From Candidatus Fermentibacterales bacterium (GTDB taxonomy: Bacteria > Fermentibacterota > Fermentibacteria > Fermentibacterales > JAFGKQ01), in NCBI GenBank assembly GCA_016928495.1, contig JAFGKQ010000021.1:1-9518 (forward strand): a stretch of DNA of 9,518 nucleotides. Direction: 5' to 3'. Below, in pieces: positions 6,820 through 9,518 of the stretch; within the stretch, counting starts at the first letter, position 1, and every line of letters begins with the position of its first letter. Both the position numbers and the translations under genes were made by a program. Under the pieces are notes generated by a model, which worked only from the letters and a program-made list of their open reading frames with translations, ran no database searches and was not told where the DNA came from.

Positions 6820-7221
6820 TTGAGAGGCTACCAGAAGCTGCTCGTCTGGAAGGAAGCCATGGCCATGGCGAGGACGATGTACATCCTCGTCAGGGCGTTT
6901 CCGAAGGACGAGCAGAGCGCTCTCGGGCAGGAGCTCCGCCACGCGGCGCTGATGGTCCCCTACAACATCGCCAGGGGGCATCAGCGCAGAAGGGCGGGAG
7001 ACCTCCTCAGATGCGTCATCGCCGCCCTGGACTCGGCGGCGGAGATAGAGACGCTGCTGATCCTGAGCAGCGAGCTGGGCTACATCTCTGTGCCCGAGCT
7101 CAAGGACGCCCAGACCGCCCTGGACGAGGTCGTCCAGAACCTCGAGGGCATGCGCGCCGCCCTGAGCGCCAAAGCCAATGATCCGAAGAGGGAGAGGCGC
7201 ACGGGGCAGGCCGAGGTCTAG
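6820..7221 (+). CDS. S23/four-helix-bundle protein (23S rRNA intervening-sequence protein family)
   Basis: The 133-residue product begins YQKLLVWKEAMAMARTMYIL, the signature opening of the four-helix-bundle (S23, intervening-sequence protein) family. It continues with FPKDEQSALGQELRHAALMVPYNIARG and a helix around residues 60-85 (DLLRCVIAALDSAAEIETLL). The family takes its name from proteins encoded inside intervening sequences of 23S rRNA in spirochaetes and others, but many genomes carry stand-alone copies whose role is unknown. No rRNA sequence flanks it here. The TTG start at 6820 is supported by AAGGAGG (6808-6814) with a 5-nt spacer. The last about 15 residues are basic and slightly longer than usual. 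Its stop overlaps the stop of the convergent gene at 7218. Confidence 0.88.
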   Translation: MRGYQKLLVWKEAMAMARTMYILVRAFPKDEQSALGQELRHAALMVPYNIARGHQRRRAGDLLRCVIAALDSAAEIETLLILSSELGYISVPELKDAQTALDEVVQNLEGMRAALSAKANDPKRERRTGQAEV

Positions 7222-8132
7222 TCGCGGAGCCTCTCCTCGAGGTCCCTCATGGTCTCCTCGATCTCCCTGCGGTACTGCTCGATCTGCTCGAGAGTCCGGA
7301 GCTGCTCCTCCGTCCTCTCGAAGCCCCCGCTTCTCGGCCTGTAGAGCGGGCCCAGGACGAACTCCAGCCCGACCGTGAACTTCACGTGCCGCATCACGTC
7401 CGTCGAATCGTAGTCCTCGCTCGAGGAGGCCATCAGCTCCTCGATCTCGGCTACAGCCGCCTGGACCCTCACGTGATCGCCGAACTGGTACTGGGCCCCG
7501 AGGTTGAGGTCCCTGCTGTCGTACTCCAGATACGCCTCGGCAGGGCCGAAGGACCAGGACATCGAGCCGAACAGGCCGGTCGCGGGATTCGTCGCTGCTT
7601 CAGGGTCCTCCTGCTCGTCCTCCCAGAAGCGGCCGATCCCGTAGCCCAGGCTGACCGAGACGGGCTGCCCGGTGAGGTAGCCCACGTTCTTGGTGAGGAC
7701 CAGGTAGGCCGAGAAGGTCTGGTTCCTTCCGTTGCTGTATAGCCTGTCCTCGGGCCCCCCACGGAAGAACTCGTAGTCCTCCTCGGTCGTGATGTTCTGA
7801 ACCCCTATGGCGATGCCGGGCCTCGCGTAGGTCTCGCTCAACGGCAACAGCCTGAGGTGAGCCGAGAGCCCCGCCTCGCCCAGGTAGCAGAGCCCGGCCT
7901 GGGCCCACCCGAAGAGCCCGCAGTCGAGATGGCCCGCCAGGGCGAAGTCGTCCTCGGTCGACCCGTCCGGGTTGGAGTAGGAGAACATCGTGAAGCAGGT
8001 CCCGAACATCAGCTCGGTATGCTCGAGCACGGTCGCGGTTGGTGTGTCTATCAGGCCGTCCCTGGCGAACGGCAGAGACCCGGCGTGCAGGGCGACTGCG
8101 ACAAGCAGCAGGACCAGAGGGAGGGGTCTCAT
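7218..8132 (-). CDS. Predicted outer-membrane beta-barrel protein with helical tail, paralogue B
   Basis: The 304-residue product has a signal peptide (cleavage near LHA-GSLPF) followed by alternating, aromatic-rich short strands typical of an outer-membrane barrel. The mature start (GLIDTPTATVLEHTE, 26-40) recalls the opening of YjbH-like barrels, but I cannot assign the family. Conserved with its neighbour are NIT-x-EEDYEFFR (113-124), SLGYGIGRF (161-169), RDLNLG (207-212) and TDVM...VKF. The last strand-like segment ends at about GPLY (261-264). Residues about 274-304 form a charged heptad-like helix (ERTEEQLRTLEQIEQYRREI), probably a coiled coil. The ATG at 8132 has no good Shine-Dalgarno and lies 13 nt after the stop of paralogue A, so the two are probably co-transcribed and perhaps coupled. 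Function unknown. Confidence 0.72.
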   Translation of the reverse strand: MRPLPLVLLLVAVALHAGSLPFARDGLIDTPTATVLEHTELMFGTCFTMFSYSNPDGSTEDDFALAGHLDCGLFGWAQAGLCYLGEAGLSAHLRLLPLSETYARPGIAIGVQNITTEEDYEFFRGGPEDRLYSNGRNQTFSAYLVLTKNVGYLTGQPVSVSLGYGIGRFWEDEQEDPEAATNPATGLFGSMSWSFGPAEAYLEYDSRDLNLGAQYQFGDHVRVQAAVAEIEELMASSSEDYDSTDVMRHVKFTVGLEFVLGPLYRPRSGGFERTEEQLRTLEQIEQYRREIEETMRDLEERLRD

Positions 8133-8145
8133 CGCCGGGCCATGC

Positions 8146-9081
8146 CTAGTCCATCATGTCTTCCAGCTCTTCGATCTCCCGCTGGGCGTTGCGCCTGTAC
8201 TCCTCCAGCTGCCGGAGGGCCTCCTCGTCCCCCCTCCGCGGGGTCAGCCTCTCGGTCGGGTCGAGATGGGTGGTCCCGAAGAAGGGCCCTATCGTCACCT
8301 CGACGCCCAGGCCGAACTTCACGTTCTGCATCACGTCCGTGGCGTCGTGCATGTCGCTTGCAGCGGACCTGATCATCTGCTCGAGCTCGGCAACGGCGAA
8401 CATGGCTGACACGTACCTGCTGAACTCGTACTCCACGCCCAGGTTCAGGTCGCGCCCGTCCCACTCGGCCAGCACGTCGATGTCCTGCCCCGGCCGGAAA
8501 TCCACCGAGAGGAACAGCCCGCTCAGGGGGTTAGAGAACCCGTCGCTCTCGGCATCGCTGGCCTGCCGGAAGCGGCCGATCCCGTAGCCCAGGCTGACAG
8601 AGGCGGGAATGCTGCAGAGGTAGAACAGGTCCTTGCTGACCACGACGTAGGCCGACCAGTTCTGGGCCTCGCCGTACACGTACAGGGAGTCTTCGTCATC
8701 CCTGAAGAACTCGTAGTCCTCCTCGGGGGTGATGTTCTCCATGCCCACGGATATGCCGGGGCGCTTTACGCTCTCGCGGAGCACCAGGACCCTGGCGCTG
8801 CCGGAGATGCCCCCGCTGTTGAGGTAGGTGACGCCCAGCTGGACCCTGTTGAACAGGCCGAAGTCGACGTGCCCGCCCACGGCGAAGTCGGTCTCGCTCG
8901 AGCTGCTCGCGCTGTCCCCGACCTCGTAGGAGAAGACCGTGAACGAGCCCCCTGCCTTGATCTCGGTGTGCTCGAGAACGTCCGCGACCGGGGCATCTAT
9001 GAGCCCCTCGCGGCAGTAAGGCAGGGACCCGGCCATGGCCAGACCGGCGACAAGCCCTAGAAGCAGCCCGACGATCCTCAA
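8146..9081 (-). CDS. Predicted outer-membrane beta-barrel protein with helical tail, paralogue A
   Basis: The 311-residue product resembles the downstream gene along its whole length, at roughly 40-50% identity by eye. It has a signal peptide (cleavage near AMA-GSLPY), then GLIDAPVADVLEHTE (26-40), NITPEEDYEFFR (116-127), SVSLGYGIGRF (161-171), WDGRDLNLG (207-215) and a last strand-like segment ending near GPFF (265-268). A charged helical tail (about 285-311, EEALRQLEEYRRNAQREIEE) follows. The start is TTG at 9079-9081, with GGAGGG (9088-9093) and a 6-nt spacer. It is first of the leftward pair and divergent from the oxidoreductase at 9233. A good -35-like TTGACC lies at 9143-9148 on the minus strand, but no convincing -10 follows. 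Probable outer-membrane location; role unknown. Confidence 0.74.
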   Translation of the reverse strand: MRIVGLLLGLVAGLAMAGSLPYCREGLIDAPVADVLEHTEIKAGGSFTVFSYEVGDSASSSSETDFAVGGHVDFGLFNRVQLGVTYLNSGGISGSARVLVLRESVKRPGISVGMENITPEEDYEFFRDDEDSLYVYGEAQNWSAYVVVSKDLFYLCSIPASVSLGYGIGRFRQASDAESDGFSNPLSGLFLSVDFRPGQDIDVLAEWDGRDLNLGVEYEFSRYVSAMFAVAELEQMIRSAASDMHDATDVMQNVKFGLGVEVTIGPFFGTTHLDPTERLTPRRGDEEALRQLEEYRRNAQREIEELEDMMD

Positions 9082-9174
9082 GATGCGCCCTCCAGACCGG
9101 GTGACGACACTGGTTAGCTACATTTCTCTATTGCTCTCCACCGGTCAAGAGAGCCCCGGGGACAGGGCCCCGTT

Positions 9175-9202
9175 TTGCACTTCGCCTCCATGAAGGTACA
9201 TT
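9175..9202 (+). promoter_or_regulatory. Weak candidate promoter of the oxidoreductase gene
   Basis: TTGCAC (9175-9180) and TACATT (9197-9202) are 16 nt apart, in the 151-nt divergent gap. Matches to consensus are modest (3 and 4 of 6). Transcription would start near 9209, just ahead of GGAGG at 9223-9227. Confidence 0.3.
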
Positions 9203-9232
9203 TGGCAGAACCTTCTCCTTCCGGAGGACGTC

Positions 9233-9518
9233 GTGAGAATACTAACTCAGCGCATGAGGGATGGTTCCGTGACCGTCACGGAGGCCCCCTCGCCCTCGCT
9301 GGAGCCCGGCTCAGTCAGAGTGCGGACCATCCACTCTGCCGTCAGCCCCGGGACGGAGGGCGGCAAGATCGTGGTCGGCAGGAAGTCGCTGCTCGGCAAG
9401 GCCAGGGCCAAGCCCCAGCAGGTCAGGCAGACCCTGGACATGGTGAGGAGCCTGGGGCTGGTCGCCACCATCCGCAAGGTCAGGTCCAAGCTCGAGGGTG
9501 CGGAACCTCTTGGCTACA
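9233..9518 (+). CDS. Bi-domain oxidoreductase (Zn-ADH-like plus Gfo/Idh/MocA), N-terminal part
   Basis: The gene runs off the window; 95 residues are visible. They match the opening of the bi-domain oxidoreductase family: a GroES-like alcohol-dehydrogenase start with EPGSVRVRTIHSAVSPGTE (24-42), then the family's distinctive insert KSLLGKARAKPQQVRQTLD (51-69), LGLVATIRKVRSKLE and PLGY (92-95). The full protein would be about 700 residues, with a Gfo/Idh/MocA NAD(P)-binding half after the ADH half. Members commonly lie in polysaccharide gene clusters beside heparinase-like or glycosyltransferase genes, but the reaction is not established. The GTG at 9233 has GGAGG (9223-9227) with a 5-nt spacer. 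The downstream half cannot be checked here. Confidence 0.85.
   Translation, partial: MRILTQRMRDGSVTVTEAPSPSLEPGSVRVRTIHSAVSPGTEGGKIVVGRKSLLGKARAKPQQVRQTLDMVRSLGLVATIRKVRSKLEGAEPLGY

Noticed and set aside
9157-9176. Hairpin-plus-TTTT (CGGGG...CCCCG, then TTTT) as a rho-independent terminator
   Set aside because: The stem is only 5 bp, and it sits upstream of the oxidoreductase in a divergent gap with no plus-strand gene before it to terminate; probably chance.
1-9518. CRISPR arrays, tRNA/rRNA genes, transposases, integrases, att sites, defence or toxin-antitoxin genes
   Set aside because: No regularly spaced repeats, no cloverleaf or conserved rRNA strings, and no mobile-element or defence motifs were seen on either strand.

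Overview
The window reads as chromosomal DNA of a GC-rich, diderm (Gram-negative type) bacterium. The envelope evidence is a lipoprotein with a lipobox, two predicted outer-membrane barrels, and a gingipain-type (C25) peptidase ending in what looks like a type IX secretion (T9SS) sorting domain. That sorting domain, frequent AGG arginine codons and ATA isoleucine codons in high-GC DNA, and many secreted proteins of unknown family point to the FCB superphylum or a neighbouring uncultured phylum (Fermentibacteria- or Eisenbacteria-like). This placement is an inference from style, not a database match.

Layout. (1) 55-714 (+) encodes a Trp-rich secreted protein of unknown family. (2) 722-2862 (-) is an apparent operon read right to left: a DUF1015 protein, a small lipoprotein and a four-helix membrane protein, with a candidate promoter near 2955. 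(3) 3055-5022 (-) is a single C25 cysteine peptidase with its own promoter (5072-5100) and a perfect GC-rich hairpin after its stop. (4) 5323-5595 (+) is a one-domain UPF0016/GDT1 cation-exporter protein. (5) 5721-6716 (+) is GDP-mannose 4,6-dehydratase (gmd). (6) 6820-7221 (+) is an S23/four-helix-bundle protein with its own promoter. (7) 7218-9081 (-) is a tandem pair of paralogous outer-membrane barrel proteins with charged helical tails. (8) 9233 to the window end (+) is the N-terminal part of a bi-domain (Zn-alcohol dehydrogenase plus Gfo/Idh/MocA) oxidoreductase of the kind found in polysaccharide clusters.

Taken together, the right half (gmd, paired barrels, bi-domain oxidoreductase) has an envelope or surface-glycan flavour, and the left half is dominated by exported proteins. 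No rRNA, tRNA, CRISPR array, transposase or integrase was seen. Three genes clearly start with GTG or TTG behind a good Shine-Dalgarno sequence, a fourth (9233) does so on a partial gene, and one more may.

The least explained items are the tandem barrel pair with C-terminal coiled-coil tails (7218-9081) and the Trp-rich secreted protein (55-714). I found no clear evidence of a complete, unknown multi-gene system such as a defence island.
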